NCBI GenBank assembly: GCA_035630295.1
Contig: DASQKY010000020.1
Coordinates: 1-64,000 of the forward strand
From: Acidimicrobiales bacterium
GTDB lineage: Bacteria > Actinomycetota > Acidimicrobiia > Acidimicrobiales > Iamiaceae
Direction of reading: 5' to 3'
DNA: 64,000 nt
The translations under genes were made by a program, and so were the position numbers. The notes under the pieces are model-generated. The model made no database searches and was not told the origin of the DNA. It worked only from the letters and a program-made list of their open reading frames with translations. Position 1 is the stretch's first letter; every line of letters begins with the position of its first letter. This document shows positions 1 through 8,741 of this stretch, in pieces.

Positions 1-1
1 C

Positions 2-643
2 CTCGACGGGCACACCGCCAGCCTGATCCTCGTCGCCGCCCGCACGCCGAAGGGCGTCAGCCTGTTCGCTGTCGACGGCGACGCCTCCGGACTCACCCGC
101 ACCGCGCTGCAGACGATGGACCAGACCCGCAAGCAGGCCAAGGTCGAGTTCTCCAACACCCCGGCTCGCCTCATCGGCACCGAGGGCGAGGGCGGCAGCG
201 CACTGGGCAAGACCCTCGATCTGGCCGCCGTCGCCCTCGCGGCCGAGCAGGTCGGCGGGGCCCAGAAGTGCCTGGAGATGGCGGTCGAGTACGCCAAGGT
301 CCGCGTCCAGTTCGGTCGGCCCATCGGCTCCTTCCAGGCCATCAAGCACAAGTGCGCGGACATGCTGCTCGAGGTCGAGTCGGCCAAGTCGGCCGCCTAC
401 TACGCGGGCTGGGCCGCAGCCGAGGACAGCGACGAGCTGCCCGTCGTGGCCTCCCTGGCCAAGGCCTACTGCAGCGACGCCTACTTCCATGCCGCGGCTG
501 AGAACATCCAGATCCACGGCGGCATCGGCTTCACCTGGGAGCACCCGGCCCACCTGTACTTCAAGCGGGCCAAGTCGACCGAGCTGCTCTTCGGCGACCC
601 CACCTACCACCGGGAGCTGCTGGCCCAGCGCATCGGCCTGTAG
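2..643 (+). CDS. Acyl-CoA dehydrogenase, C-terminal part (5' end outside window)
   Basis: The reading frame is open from base 2, so the gene starts before the window and only about 213 C-terminal residues are visible. Members of this family oxidise acyl-CoA at the alpha-beta bond using FAD and pass electrons to electron-transfer flavoprotein. Visible hallmarks are the all-helical C-terminal domain with GRPIGSFQAIKHKCADM, which packs on FAD, and the terminal IHGGIGFTWEHPAHLYFKRA segment, typical of the family. The substrate chain length cannot be read from this part. The gene converges on the next one and a strong hairpin follows its stop. Confidence 0.93.
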   Translation, partial: LDGHTASLILVAARTPKGVSLFAVDGDASGLTRTALQTMDQTRKQAKVEFSNTPARLIGTEGEGGSALGKTLDLAAVALAAEQVGGAQKCLEMAVEYAKVRVQFGRPIGSFQAIKHKCADMLLEVESAKSAAYYAGWAAAEDSDELPVVASLAKAYCSDAYFHAAAENIQIHGGIGFTWEHPAHLYFKRAKSTELLFGDPTYHRELLAQRIGL

Positions 644-670
644 CCGCCGGGCCCCGGCCCGTCCCTCGAT

Positions 671-698
671 CGACGCCCCGGTCCACCCCGGGGCGTCG
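671..698. terminator. Hairpin between convergent genes
   Basis: An 11-bp perfect inverted repeat (CGACGCCCCGG / CCGGGGCGTCG, 6-nt loop) lies between the acyl-CoA dehydrogenase stop and the convergent Asp-box gene. There is no T-run. It is likely a bidirectional terminator. Confidence 0.6.
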
Positions 699-723
699 TC
701 GCGCCGGGCCGGCGCGACGTCGG

Positions 724-2103
724 TCAGCGGCGCACCGTGAGGTGGACCACGGACCGGTGGGTGCCGTCGCCGCCCAGCACCGACACCCGCCCGTCGCCGG
801 AGGTGAAGGGTGCCCCCACCCGGATGGCCCGCAGGGCCGGGTGGCGGGCCTCGGTCCAGGTGCGGCCGCCGTCGACCGAGGCCAGGAGCTGGGCCCGGCG
901 GCGGCTGACGCACTCGTAGACGGCCACCAGCAGCGGCCCGGCGGTGGCCAGGGGGCTGAGGCGGGCCGACGCCTCGTAGGACGGGCAGTCCTGGCCCAGG
1001 TCGGCCACCTCCCAGGTGCGGCCCTCGTCGGTCGAGCGCAGGACGTAGGGCAGGTAGCGGTCGTAGTCCTCGGCGGTCGAGGTGGTGGCCACCAGGTCGC
1101 CGGTGGGCAGGCGGTGGAGGTCGGAGGGGGCGTTGAGCGTCGTCCCCGTGCCGTCCCGGTCCCGCACCCCGGGCAGGGGGGCGGATCGACGCCAGGTGGT
1201 GCCGGCGTCGGTGCTGGACAGCATCGCCGTCTCCACCGGGTCGGAGTAGCTGTTGGAGGTGGTGACCACGACCACCCCGCCGTCGGACAGCAGGTCGACG
1301 ATCCGGTGTCCGGGCGCCGTGGGGACGTCGATCGGCTCCCACGTCCGCCCGGCGTCGTCGGAGGCGACGATGCCGTCTCCGGTGGGGGCCAGCAGGCGCC
1401 CGCCGACGAGCACCAGGGCCGCCGCCCCGCCTCCCTCCGGCCCCCCCGGTCCCCCGTCGCCCGGGAGGGTACGGACCCAGGTGCGGCCCCGGTCGGTGGA
1501 GGTCCAGGTGGCCGGCCGGGCCACCGGGGACCCGTCGACCTGGACGTCCCCGAGGGCCACCAGCCGATCGTCGAGGGCCACCACCTCGCGCACCGTCCCC
1601 CCGACGGCGCCGTCGGCCACTCCGGCCCCGGCGGTGAAGGTGGCGCCGTCGTCGTCGGAGACCCAGAGCACCGGCTGCGGGGGAGCCAGGGTGGTGGACA
1701 CGCCGCCGGCCAGGATGCCGAGGCCGTCGACCTCGTGGAGCGACCAGGTGGACAGATCCCCGGGGTCGGCGTCCGGGGTCCGGGGCACGGTCCAGGTCCG
1801 CCCGTCGTCGGTGGAGCGGAGCAGCGGGTCGGCCCGCCCCGGGGCCACCGCCCCGTCGCCCACCGCCACCAGGGCCCCGTCCAGCACCAGGACGGGCAGC
1901 ACGGATGCGTGGGTGGACAGGCGGGCGCCACCGGCCGGCACCACCTCGACCTCGACCCGAGGCGCGGCCCCGGTGGTGGTCGATGCCGGGCCACCGTCCT
2001 CGTCGCCGCGGGACGAACAGGCTCCGACGGTGGTCGCCACCAGAGCCAGGGCCACCACAGCCCGGGCCCCCCGTCGGCCGCCGGCCGGGGTGCGTCGTCC
2101 CAC
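724..2103 (-). CDS. Asp-box (BNR) beta-propeller lipoprotein
   Basis: This is a 459-aa exported protein. The N-terminus has arginines, a hydrophobic stretch and a lipobox ending at Cys29 (TTVGAC), so it is probably a lipoprotein. The rest carries seven Asp-boxes of the form S-x-D-x-G-x-T-W/F (for example STDDGRTW, SDDDGATF, STDRGRTW, SDDAGRTW, STDAGTTW, STDEGRTW, SVDGGRTW), spaced as in a sialidase or VPS10-type beta-propeller. I see no sialidase arginine triad or FRIP motif, so glycosidase activity should not be assumed. It is more safely called a propeller lipoprotein of unknown ligand. Confidence 0.82.
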   Translation of the reverse strand: MGRRTPAGGRRGARAVVALALVATTVGACSSRGDEDGGPASTTTGAAPRVEVEVVPAGGARLSTHASVLPVLVLDGALVAVGDGAVAPGRADPLLRSTDDGRTWTVPRTPDADPGDLSTWSLHEVDGLGILAGGVSTTLAPPQPVLWVSDDDGATFTAGAGVADGAVGGTVREVVALDDRLVALGDVQVDGSPVARPATWTSTDRGRTWVRTLPGDGGPGGPEGGGAAALVLVGGRLLAPTGDGIVASDDAGRTWEPIDVPTAPGHRIVDLLSDGGVVVVTTSNSYSDPVETAMLSSTDAGTTWRRSAPLPGVRDRDGTGTTLNAPSDLHRLPTGDLVATTSTAEDYDRYLPYVLRSTDEGRTWEVADLGQDCPSYEASARLSPLATAGPLLVAVYECVSRRRAQLLASVDGGRTWTEARHPALRAIRVGAPFTSGDGRVSVLGGDGTHRSVVHLTVRR

Positions 2104-2168
2104 CGCGTGACCCTAGGGCGAGCCGCTCCGGTGCCGGTGCCGGGCCGGTCGCTTGGCATCATGCCGGG

Positions 2169-2588
2169 GTGCTGGTCGTGATCCTGGTGGGCTTGGCCGT
2201 GGTGCTGGTGGTGGCCATCGCCCTCTACGCCGTGGGGCGCGAGGTGGTGCTGCTGGAGGACCGGGCCCGGCCCGCGGTGTTCGAGCTGGAGGAGGCCATC
2301 GCCTTCATCGCCGAACGCCTGCCCGACGAGGTCACGGCCCGGGTCAGCCACGACGACGTGCGCTGGGTGCTGCGCACCGACGCCGAGGTGCTGGAGGAGT
2401 CCACCGCCGAGGAGGTGGCCCGGGGCCACGACGACGAGGTGCTCGACCAGGACGGCGCCGTGGGCCGGGTGCTGGCCCGGGTGACCGAGGCCCGGCCCGA
2501 CCTGGCCGACGAGGACGTGGTGGCCATCCTGGACGCCCGCCTGGCCTACCTGGAGGCCATCGGCGCCATCGGCCGCCCCGCCGACTGA
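2169..2588 (+). CDS. Small membrane-anchored protein of unknown function
   Basis: The open frame is longer, but the coding signature begins at the GTG at 2169, giving 139 aa. Residues 1-18 form one hydrophobic helix followed by an acidic, mostly helical cytoplasmic domain rich in Glu, Asp, Ala and Val. I do not recognise the family. The start lies about 65 bp from the start of the divergent Asp-box lipoprotein gene, so the two may share a promoter region. It converges on the LLM monooxygenase gene across a hairpin at 2618-2656. Confidence 0.7.
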   Translation: MLVVILVGLAVVLVVAIALYAVGREVVLLEDRARPAVFELEEAIAFIAERLPDEVTARVSHDDVRWVLRTDAEVLEESTAEEVARGHDDEVLDQDGAVGRVLARVTEARPDLADEDVVAILDARLAYLEAIGAIGRPAD

Positions 2589-2617
2589 CCGTCCCCGGGA
2601 CCGCACCGCCTCGAACC

Positions 2618-2656
2618 TTGGACCGGTGACGACCGATGTGGCGGTTTCCGGTCCAA
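2618..2656. terminator. Inverted repeat between convergent genes
   Basis: The arms TTGGACCGG and CCGGTCCAA (9 bp, 21-nt interior) sit between the stops of two convergent genes. It could be a bidirectional terminator, but the long loop makes this tentative. Confidence 0.4.
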
Positions 2657-2666
2657 CGTCCGGGGG

Positions 2667-3800
2667 TCAGCGGAAGGTGGAGAACCGGCTCTCGGCCGGT
2701 GCCGTGTCGCCGGGCAGGGGGGCCAGGCAGCCCCGGCGGCGCAGCTCGGGCAGCAGGCCCTCGCCGCACCAGTAGGCCTCCTCCAGGTGGGGGTAGCCGG
2801 AGAGGATGAACTCCTCGAAGCCCAGCGCCGCGTACTCCTCGATGCGGTCGGCCACCTCGGTGTGGCTGCCCACCAGGGTGGTGCCGGCCCCGCCCCGGAC
2901 CAGGCCCACCCCGGCCCACAGGTTGGGGTGGATCTCCAGGCCCCGCACGTCGGTGGGGTCGAGGTCGCGGTGGAGCTCGGCCATGCGGCGCTGGCCCTCC
3001 GAGGCGGTGGCGGCGAAGTCGGCCCGGGCCGCGGCGACCTGCTCGGGCTTCACCCCGGCCAGCAGCTGCTCGGCCGCGGCCCAGGCCGCTTCCGCCGTGG
3101 GCCGGGTGATGACGTGGAAGCGGATGCCGTAGCGGAGGGTCCGGCCGACATCCGCGGCCTTCTGGCGCATGCGGTCGACCCGCTCGGCCACCATGGCCGT
3201 GGGCTCGCCCCAGGCCAGGTACACGTCGCTCCAGCGGGCGGCCACCTCCTCGGCCGGCGGCGAGGCGCCCCCGAAGTACACCGGGGGCGGGGGCTCCGGC
3301 CGGGCCCGGGTGGTGGCCGCCGTGACGTCGTAGAACTCGCCCCGGAAATCGAAGGGCTCCTCGCCCCAGGCGGCCCGCATCACCTGCAGGAACTCGGCGG
3401 CCCGGGCGTAGCGGGTGGCCTTGTCGATGGGGGGGCCGAACCGGGCCGACTCGGCGTCCTCGGCTCCGATGACGATGTTGAGGCGCAGGCGCCCGCCCGA
3501 CATCCGCTGGTAGGTGGAGGCCATCTGGGCGGCCAGGGTGGGGGAGAGGAGGCCGGGCCGGAAGGCGACCAGGAAGGCCAACCGCTCGGTCAGCGGGATC
3601 AGGGGGGCGGTGGCGATCCAGGCGTCCTCGCAGGCGGTGCCGCAGGGGGTGAGGGCGGCCTCGAAGCCCAGGCGGTCGGCGGCCCGGGCCACCTGGGCCA
3701 GGTAGGGGACGTCCGGTTCCCGCCGGTGCGTGTCGGGCCCGCTGGTGGCGACGTCGCGCGAGTCGCCCCCGGTGGGCAGGAACCAGTGGATCGAGAGCAT
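2667..3800 (-). CDS. LLM-class flavin-dependent monooxygenase (alkanesulfonate monooxygenase-like)
   Basis: This 377-aa protein belongs to the bacterial luciferase-like superfamily and is closest in look to SsuD, which uses FMNH2 and O2 to desulfonate alkanesulfonates. Features that support this are the N-terminal IHWFLPTGGDSRD strand, the LNIVIGAED segment, the PPPVYFGGASPPA strand and the C-terminal FILSGYPHLEEAYWCGEGLLP block seen in SsuD proteins. The ATG at 3800 is preferred over a longer frame because the family's first strand begins there. No ssuE reductase or transporter genes are adjacent, so substrate and electron donor remain open. Confidence 0.88.
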   Translation of the reverse strand: MLSIHWFLPTGGDSRDVATSGPDTHRREPDVPYLAQVARAADRLGFEAALTPCGTACEDAWIATAPLIPLTERLAFLVAFRPGLLSPTLAAQMASTYQRMSGGRLRLNIVIGAEDAESARFGPPIDKATRYARAAEFLQVMRAAWGEEPFDFRGEFYDVTAATTRARPEPPPPVYFGGASPPAEEVAARWSDVYLAWGEPTAMVAERVDRMRQKAADVGRTLRYGIRFHVITRPTAEAAWAAAEQLLAGVKPEQVAAARADFAATASEGQRRMAELHRDLDPTDVRGLEIHPNLWAGVGLVRGGAGTTLVGSHTEVADRIEEYAALGFEEFILSGYPHLEEAYWCGEGLLPELRRRGCLAPLPGDTAPAESRFSTFR

Positions 3801-3911
3801 GGCTCCGATTCTGCCCCCTGCCGGTGGGGATGTCCGAACGCCCCCACGGCCCGGGGACGGGCGCGGTGCCGGGGTTCCGGGACCGGCCCGGCTCCGGCGT
3901 AAGGTCCGGCC

Positions 3912-4163
3912 ATGGAGCGGCCGACGCGTTTCGAGCACAACCGGTGGGTGGGCGACAAGCGCAACCAGCGGGTCCACGACCTCGACCACTGCGACGAGGA
4001 GGCCGTGGAGGAGCTCATGGCCGCCGGCACCTACCTGGCCTTCGGGCCCGACACCCTGGCCGAGGCCCGCAACCGCGGCTACCGGCCCTGTCGCTGCCCG
4101 GGCGCCCGGGCCGCCCTGCGGGCCGAGGCCGACGTCGACGTCGACGCCGACGTCGGCGCCTGA
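3912..4163 (+). CDS. Conserved-looking small protein of unknown function
   Basis: This 83-aa protein is basic at the start and ends in an Asp-Val-rich tail (DVDVDADVGA). It has two closely spaced cysteines (YRPCRCPGARAA) near residues 59-61 and none of the usual zinc-binding spacing. The initiation region is divergent from the LLM monooxygenase and lies 18 bp upstream of the alpha/beta-hydrolase gene, so the two are probably co-transcribed. The gene keeps typical high-GC3 codon use, which supports a real gene. Function unknown. Confidence 0.6.
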   Translation: MERPTRFEHNRWVGDKRNQRVHDLDHCDEEAVEELMAAGTYLAFGPDTLAEARNRGYRPCRCPGARAALRAEADVDVDADVGA

Positions 4164-4181
4164 CCGCCGGCCGGGCCTGCC

Positions 4182-4943
4182 GTGCCGGTCGAGGAGCACC
4201 CGGTCCGCTCCGGCTCGCTGTCCCTGGTGGGCCACCTGGCCCGGCCCCGGGGCCGGACCTCGGCCGGGCGCCCCGGCCTGGTGCTGACCCACGGGCTGCC
4301 CCCGGCCACCGCCGGCGGCGCCGATGCCGGCAAGGACCTGCCCGAGCTGGCCGACCGCATCGCCTCCACCCTGAGCTGGGTGGTGCTGGCCCTGCGCCTC
4401 CGGGGCGCCGGGGGCTCGGAGGGTGACTTCTCGCTGGGGGGTTGGTACCAGGACGTGCACGCCGGCCTGGAGGAGCTGCGGGCCGTGCCCGACGTGCAGC
4501 GGACGTGGCTGGCCGGCTTCGGCACCGGCGGGGGGCTGGCCATCTGCGCCGGCGCCGCCGACCCGGGGGTGATGGGGGTGGCGGCCCTGGCCGCCCCGGC
4601 CGACTTCGACGACTGGGCCAGCCACCCCCGCCGCCTCCTGCAGCACACCCGCGAGATCGGGGTCATCTCCACCCCCGGCTTCCCGCCCCAGCCCGAGCAG
4701 TGGGCCCGGGAGCTCCGGGAGCGGCGGCCGGTGGACGTGGTCGACCGGCTGGCCCCCCGGCCGCTGCTGCTGGTGCACGGCGGGGAGGACGAGGCCGTGC
4801 CCCAGTTCGACGCTCGGGTCCTGGCCGACGCCCACGGCTCGGCCGAGCTGCGGCTCATCGACGGGGCCGGCCACCAGCTCCGCCACGACCCGCGGGCCGT
4901 GGCCGTGCTGCTGGGCTGGCTGGACCGCCAGGCCAACGCCTGA
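4182..4943 (+). CDS. Alpha/beta-hydrolase-fold protein lacking the nucleophilic serine
   Basis: This 253-aa single-domain protein has a GTG start. The fold is supported by the oxyanion-type LVLTHGLPP strand, the DLAxR-like turn region, the nucleophile-elbow position and a C-terminal LLLVHGGEDEAVP (acid) plus GAGHQLRHDP (histidine). The elbow reads G-F-G-T-G where G-x-S-x-G is expected, so the usual Ser, Cys or Asp nucleophile is glycine. Either the protein is a non-catalytic hydrolase-fold protein or it uses another residue. It ends 9 bp before the stop of the convergent serine hydrolase gene. Confidence 0.82.
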   Translation: MPVEEHPVRSGSLSLVGHLARPRGRTSAGRPGLVLTHGLPPATAGGADAGKDLPELADRIASTLSWVVLALRLRGAGGSEGDFSLGGWYQDVHAGLEELRAVPDVQRTWLAGFGTGGGLAICAGAADPGVMGVAALAAPADFDDWASHPRRLLQHTREIGVISTPGFPPQPEQWARELRERRPVDVVDRLAPRPLLLVHGGEDEAVPQFDARVLADAHGSAELRLIDGAGHQLRHDPRAVAVLLGWLDRQANA

Positions 4944-4950
4944 GCGGTCA

Positions 4951-4968
4951 GGTCACCGGTCGGTGACC
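4951..4968. terminator. Hairpin between convergent genes
   Basis: GGTCACC and GGTGACC form a 7-bp stem with a GGTC loop. It overlaps the 3' end of the minus-strand serine hydrolase gene. Confidence 0.4.
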
Positions 4969-6179
4969 GCCTCGAGCAGGCCCTCGGTCAGCTCGGTCTG
5001 GCTGAACGGGGTCTCCGGGTCCGGGGGGCCGCCCATGCGGGTGGCCACGATGCCCTCGGAGGGGATCACGGCGACGATCTGGTCGAACAGCCCGAGGGCC
5101 CAGAAGACGTCGTCGGGGACGCCGGGGACCATCTGGTCGTCGGGCCGGGCGCCGTCGGGGGCTCCGGTGGTGGCCACGTCGGGGTCGGCCAGCTGGCCCC
5201 GCCGGTTGAGCCACCACAGGTAGCCGTAGGCGGCGTTGAGCTCGGTCGACGAGCGGCCGGTGGCGGCCTCCACGTACTGGCGGGAGACGACCTGCTCGCC
5301 GTCCCACTCCCCGCCCCGCAGCATCAGGTAGCCGAAGCGGGCCAGGTCGAGGCACGTGGTCTGGAGGCCCATGAAGGTGCGGGTGTTGCCGGCCGCGTCG
5401 GTGGTCATCTCCGAGCGGTCCATGCCGATGCGGTCGAACAGGCGGGCCCGGGCGTAGTCCTGGGGCTCCTGGCCGGTGGCGGTGGTCAGCACCTCGTCCA
5501 GGGTCTGGATGGCCGAGTTGTTGTACACCCACTCCTGGCCCGGGGGCCGGGGCTGGCCCAGCCCCACGGCGAAGGCGGTCTGGTCGGTGGCGTTCACCAT
5601 CTGGCCGTAGTCGAGGCTCAGGCTCCACTCCCGTCCCGAGTCGTTGCTCAGCAGGTCCTCGACGGTGACGGCCTCGGCCGGCGTACCGGCCCAGGAGGGG
5701 ATGTAGCGGGAGGCCGAGTCGTCCAGGGCCAGGTCCCCCTCGTCCTGGGCGATGCCCACCAGGGTGCTGGTGATGGACTTGGTGACCGAGAAGGCCTCCT
5801 GGGCGGATTCGGCGTCGCTGCCCTGCCAGTAGCGCTCGTCGACCACGGCCCCGTGGCGGGTCACCACCAGGCACGACGAGTCGGCCGCCTCGGCCTGGGC
5901 GGCCAGGCGGTCGAAGGCGGCGGGGTCGAGCCCGGAGGCCGCCGGATCGGCCTCGGCCCACTCGGCCCCGGGGTAGATCGCCGGGTCGCCGGTCGGGGCC
6001 GCCGTGGTGGAGGAGGGGCCGGCCTCGGTGGTGCCGGCGTCCCGGCCGCCGGCCTCGGCGCCCGACGAGCAGGCCGAGGCCAGGACGGCGGTGGCCAGGG
6101 CCAGGGCCACGGCCCGGCGTCGGAAGGGGCCCTGGGGGGCGGCGCGGCGCGGGCGGTGATCGGGTCGCAGGTGGTGCAT
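4953..6179 (-). CDS. Beta-lactamase-fold serine hydrolase, lipoprotein
   Basis: This 408-aa protein belongs to the class C beta-lactamase/esterase (AmpC/EstB) family. A signal peptide ends in a lipobox at Cys37 (VLASAC), followed by a Ser/Thr/Ala/Gly-rich linker, so it is membrane-tethered outside the cell. The catalytic S-x-x-K motif is S131-V-T-K134 (AFSVTKSITSTLVG) and a Y-x-N motif is present as VYNNSAIQ. Family members hydrolyse beta-lactams, esters or D-amino-acid peptides, and the substrate here cannot be told. The ATG at 6179 is chosen because a GGGGGA ribosome-binding site precedes it and the lipobox is at a normal distance. Confidence 0.88.
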   Translation of the reverse strand: MHHLRPDHRPRRAAPQGPFRRRAVALALATAVLASACSSGAEAGGRDAGTTEAGPSSTTAAPTGDPAIYPGAEWAEADPAASGLDPAAFDRLAAQAEAADSSCLVVTRHGAVVDERYWQGSDAESAQEAFSVTKSITSTLVGIAQDEGDLALDDSASRYIPSWAGTPAEAVTVEDLLSNDSGREWSLSLDYGQMVNATDQTAFAVGLGQPRPPGQEWVYNNSAIQTLDEVLTTATGQEPQDYARARLFDRIGMDRSEMTTDAAGNTRTFMGLQTTCLDLARFGYLMLRGGEWDGEQVVSRQYVEAATGRSSTELNAAYGYLWWLNRRGQLADPDVATTGAPDGARPDDQMVPGVPDDVFWALGLFDQIVAVIPSEGIVATRMGGPPDPETPFSQTELTEGLLEAVTDR

Positions 6180-6270
6180 CGGTCCCCCGTCGGGTGGCGG
6201 CTCAGGCCCCGGGATGGCGCCGCCGCCGACCCTTGCACCCCGGCCCCCCCGGCGCCAGCGAGATCGGGCG

Positions 6271-8091
6271 CTACCAGCTGCCGGTGCTGCCCCCGCCGCC
6301 CCCGCCACCCACGGACCCGCCGCCGGAGAAGCCCCCGCCCCCGCCGGAGCCCGAGCTGGACGGGGCGGTGGTGGTGGAGCTGAAGCTCGACGCGTAGAGG
6401 GCGGGGGCCAGGACGCCGCTGGTGGCGTGCTGCTCCACCGGCGGGACCGACGAGGCGGCCATGGCGCCGTTCCAGGCGTCGACCTCGCCCAGGGCCACGG
6501 CCCAGGCCGAGTACTCGCGGAGCAGGCCGTTCTGCCACGCCCACTCGACGTGCTGGGCCTCGCTGTCGTGGAGGAACCGGCGGAACGACTCGGTGCGCAG
6601 GGCGATGGCCGAGCCCCGGGCGCTGAGGCTGCGGATGAGCCGGCGGTAGACGACCATGGCCACCACGCCGGGCACCAGGAGGGCCAGGGCGATGGCGGCG
6701 AAGGTGGTGCGGGTCCCCCCGAAGGCGTCGCCGCTGCCCAGCAGGACGGCGACCAGCACGACGGGGGTGAGCCCGGTCAGCCCGGTCAGGCAGCCCTTCT
6801 GGCCGGCCCCGTACCGGGGGGGCCGGCGCCGGAACGTCCCCGAGCCGACGGACCAGCCGTCGATGGCGGCACCGGCCTCCTTCCAGGCCGCGGCGAAGCC
6901 GGGGTCGTAGGTGCCCAGCGCGATCTCCTGCTGGCCGGCCAGGGCCCGGTTCAGGATGGGGGCGACGGTGGCGTCGGCGCTGGCCGCCCGGGGCCCGGGC
7001 CGCAGGCGGACGTCCTGGCCGTCCTTGTCCAGGACCAGGATGTCGTGGGCGGCCTGGCTGGCGAACCAGGCGCCGATGGTGCGGTCGTCGACGACCTCCC
7101 GGGCCACCACCGCGGCCTGCCAGGGCTCGACCCCGCGCGGGGGCACGAAGTCGATGCCGGCCAGCTCGCCCATCTCGGTGTCGGCCACCATGCGGGCTCC
7201 CGGCGTGGGCGGGGGAGCGGTGCCGGGCGCGCCCTGGGCGACGCCGAAGGCCTGCTGGTCGACGGGCACGAAGGCGGCCTCGGTGGCCCCTTCTCCCGCC
7301 ACCTCGTTGCGGCCCATCTGCCGGCAGGCCAGGAACACGGCCAGGGCGCCGAGCGCCCCCAGGCCGGCCACGATGCCGGCCCAGGCCCAGCGGTCCGACG
7401 AGCTGCGGCCCTCGAAGGGCGGTTCACCCGGGAAGGACGCCGGGCTGGTGGACAGCACCTGGCCGTCGACGGTGATGCCGGCGTGGTCGGGCAGGTGGTC
7501 CTCGGCCACCCGGTAGCCGCCGTCGACGGCGGTGATGGTGCACGGGCGCCGCGACTGGGGCTGCCCCACGGTGCAGCGGCGGGCGTCGAGGGTGGCGCCC
7601 AGCACGGTGACCCGGGCATGGGTGAGGGGGACCTCGGAGGTGGCGCCGATGGCGTCGAGGGCGAAGGTGGGGGGCGAGCCGGCGACGCCACCCGGCACGA
7701 CGGTCTGTGGCAGCACGTAGCGCACCACGTAGCGGTGGCGGCCGCTCACCGTCCGGTCCGGGTCGCCGACGCGCAGGGTGGTCTCCACCCCCAGGTGCTC
7801 GACCTGGACCTGATCCGGGGCGGTGGGGGAGGAGACGGCGACCTGCTCGGGGGTGCCCCCGTCGTCGGGGATCACCCGCACGATGCCGTGTCGGCTCTCG
7901 CCCCCGAAGTCGTAGTCGATGACCTCCCGGACGGCGACGGTGCCGTCCTCGCGGACGATGGCCGTGACGGCGAAGGAGTGGATGCGCTCGGGCCCGACGG
8001 CGGGGCCGACGCAGCCGAAGGCGGTGAGGCCGCCGAGGGCCAGGACGGCCAGCGCCACCAGCGCGTGGCGGCCTCGGATGGCGATGGGCAC
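6271..8091 (-). CDS. DUF2207-family membrane protein
   Basis: This 606-aa protein has a GTG start immediately after the stop of the upstream HhH-GPD gene (1-nt gap), so the two are co-translated. An N-terminal signal segment (residues 8-27) leads to an extracytoplasmic beta-rich DUF2207 domain whose opening, containing REDGTVAVREVIDYDF, matches the family. Several membrane helices follow in the middle and at about residues 440-490. The C-terminus is a Gly/Ser-rich tail ending GGGGGSTGSW, typical of this family. The function of DUF2207 proteins is not established. Confidence 0.85.
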   Translation of the reverse strand: MPIAIRGRHALVALAVLALGGLTAFGCVGPAVGPERIHSFAVTAIVREDGTVAVREVIDYDFGGESRHGIVRVIPDDGGTPEQVAVSSPTAPDQVQVEHLGVETTLRVGDPDRTVSGRHRYVVRYVLPQTVVPGGVAGSPPTFALDAIGATSEVPLTHARVTVLGATLDARRCTVGQPQSRRPCTITAVDGGYRVAEDHLPDHAGITVDGQVLSTSPASFPGEPPFEGRSSSDRWAWAGIVAGLGALGALAVFLACRQMGRNEVAGEGATEAAFVPVDQQAFGVAQGAPGTAPPPTPGARMVADTEMGELAGIDFVPPRGVEPWQAAVVAREVVDDRTIGAWFASQAAHDILVLDKDGQDVRLRPGPRAASADATVAPILNRALAGQQEIALGTYDPGFAAAWKEAGAAIDGWSVGSGTFRRRPPRYGAGQKGCLTGLTGLTPVVLVAVLLGSGDAFGGTRTTFAAIALALLVPGVVAMVVYRRLIRSLSARGSAIALRTESFRRFLHDSEAQHVEWAWQNGLLREYSAWAVALGEVDAWNGAMAASSVPPVEQHATSGVLAPALYASSFSSTTTAPSSSGSGGGGGFSGGGSVGGGGGGGSTGSW

Positions 8092-8092
8092 C

Positions 8093-8674
8093 TCAGTCGC
8101 CCTTGCCCAGCTTCTTGGCCTTCTGTTCCTTCTTCCAGGCCCGGACCCGGTCGAAGGCCTCGCGGGAGTCGATGTCGGCCACCGACCGGGGCGTGGGGTC
8201 GGCGAACGGCCCGGCCGCCTCCTCCCACCCGGCGGGGCGGATGCCCATGCGCTTGGCCAGGATGGCCACGAAGATCTGGGCCTTCTCCCGCCCGTAGCCG
8301 GGCAGGGCCACCAGGCGCCTCAGCAGGTCGGCCCCGTCGGCCGCCCCCTCCCACACGTCCTCGGCCCGCCCACCGTGGTGCTCGACCAGGTGGGCGCACA
8401 TGGCCTGGGTGCGCTCGCCCATGCTCTTGGGGAAGCGGTGGAGGGCGGGCGGTCCCCGGAAGGTGGCCAGCAGCTCGTCGGGCCCGAGGGCGGCGATGGC
8501 GGCCGCGTCGAGCTGGCCACCCATCCGCTCGGCCAGCAGCAGCGGGCCCATGAACGCCTTCTCCATGGGGATCTGCTGGTCGAGCAGCATGCCGATCAGC
8601 AGGGCGAGGGGATCGGCGACGAGCAGCTCGTCGGCGGCGTCGACACCGGTGACGGGGAACGTGGGCGCAGGCAC
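8093..8674 (-). CDS. HhH-GPD-type base-excision-repair-like protein
   Basis: This 193-aa protein resembles the actinobacterial HhH-GPD family (TIGR03252-like). It has a helix-hairpin-helix LVALPGYGREKAQIFVAIL near residues 130-148 and a lysine-rich tail (KKEQKAKKLGKGD) that could contact DNA. The GTG at 8674 gives the family-typical start just ahead of the TFPVTG segment. Family members resemble endonuclease III and AlkA, but their substrate lesion is not known. It is the first gene of a two-gene unit with the DUF2207 gene and is divergent from the lipoprotein gene at 8742. Confidence 0.84.
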   Translation of the reverse strand: MPAPTFPVTGVDAADELLVADPLALLIGMLLDQQIPMEKAFMGPLLLAERMGGQLDAAAIAALGPDELLATFRGPPALHRFPKSMGERTQAMCAHLVEHHGGRAEDVWEGAADGADLLRRLVALPGYGREKAQIFVAILAKRMGIRPAGWEEAAGPFADPTPRSVADIDSREAFDRVRAWKKEQKAKKLGKGD

Positions 8675-8741
8675 CGGGCCACGGTACCGACCCGCCGCCA
8701 GCGCCGCGGCCGGCCGGTGCCGGTCGCCTACGGTCGCGCCG

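Noticed and set aside
724-2103. Calling the Asp-box protein a sialidase
   Set aside because: Asp-boxes alone occur in many propellers. The arginine triad and F-R-I-P motif of sialidases were not found.
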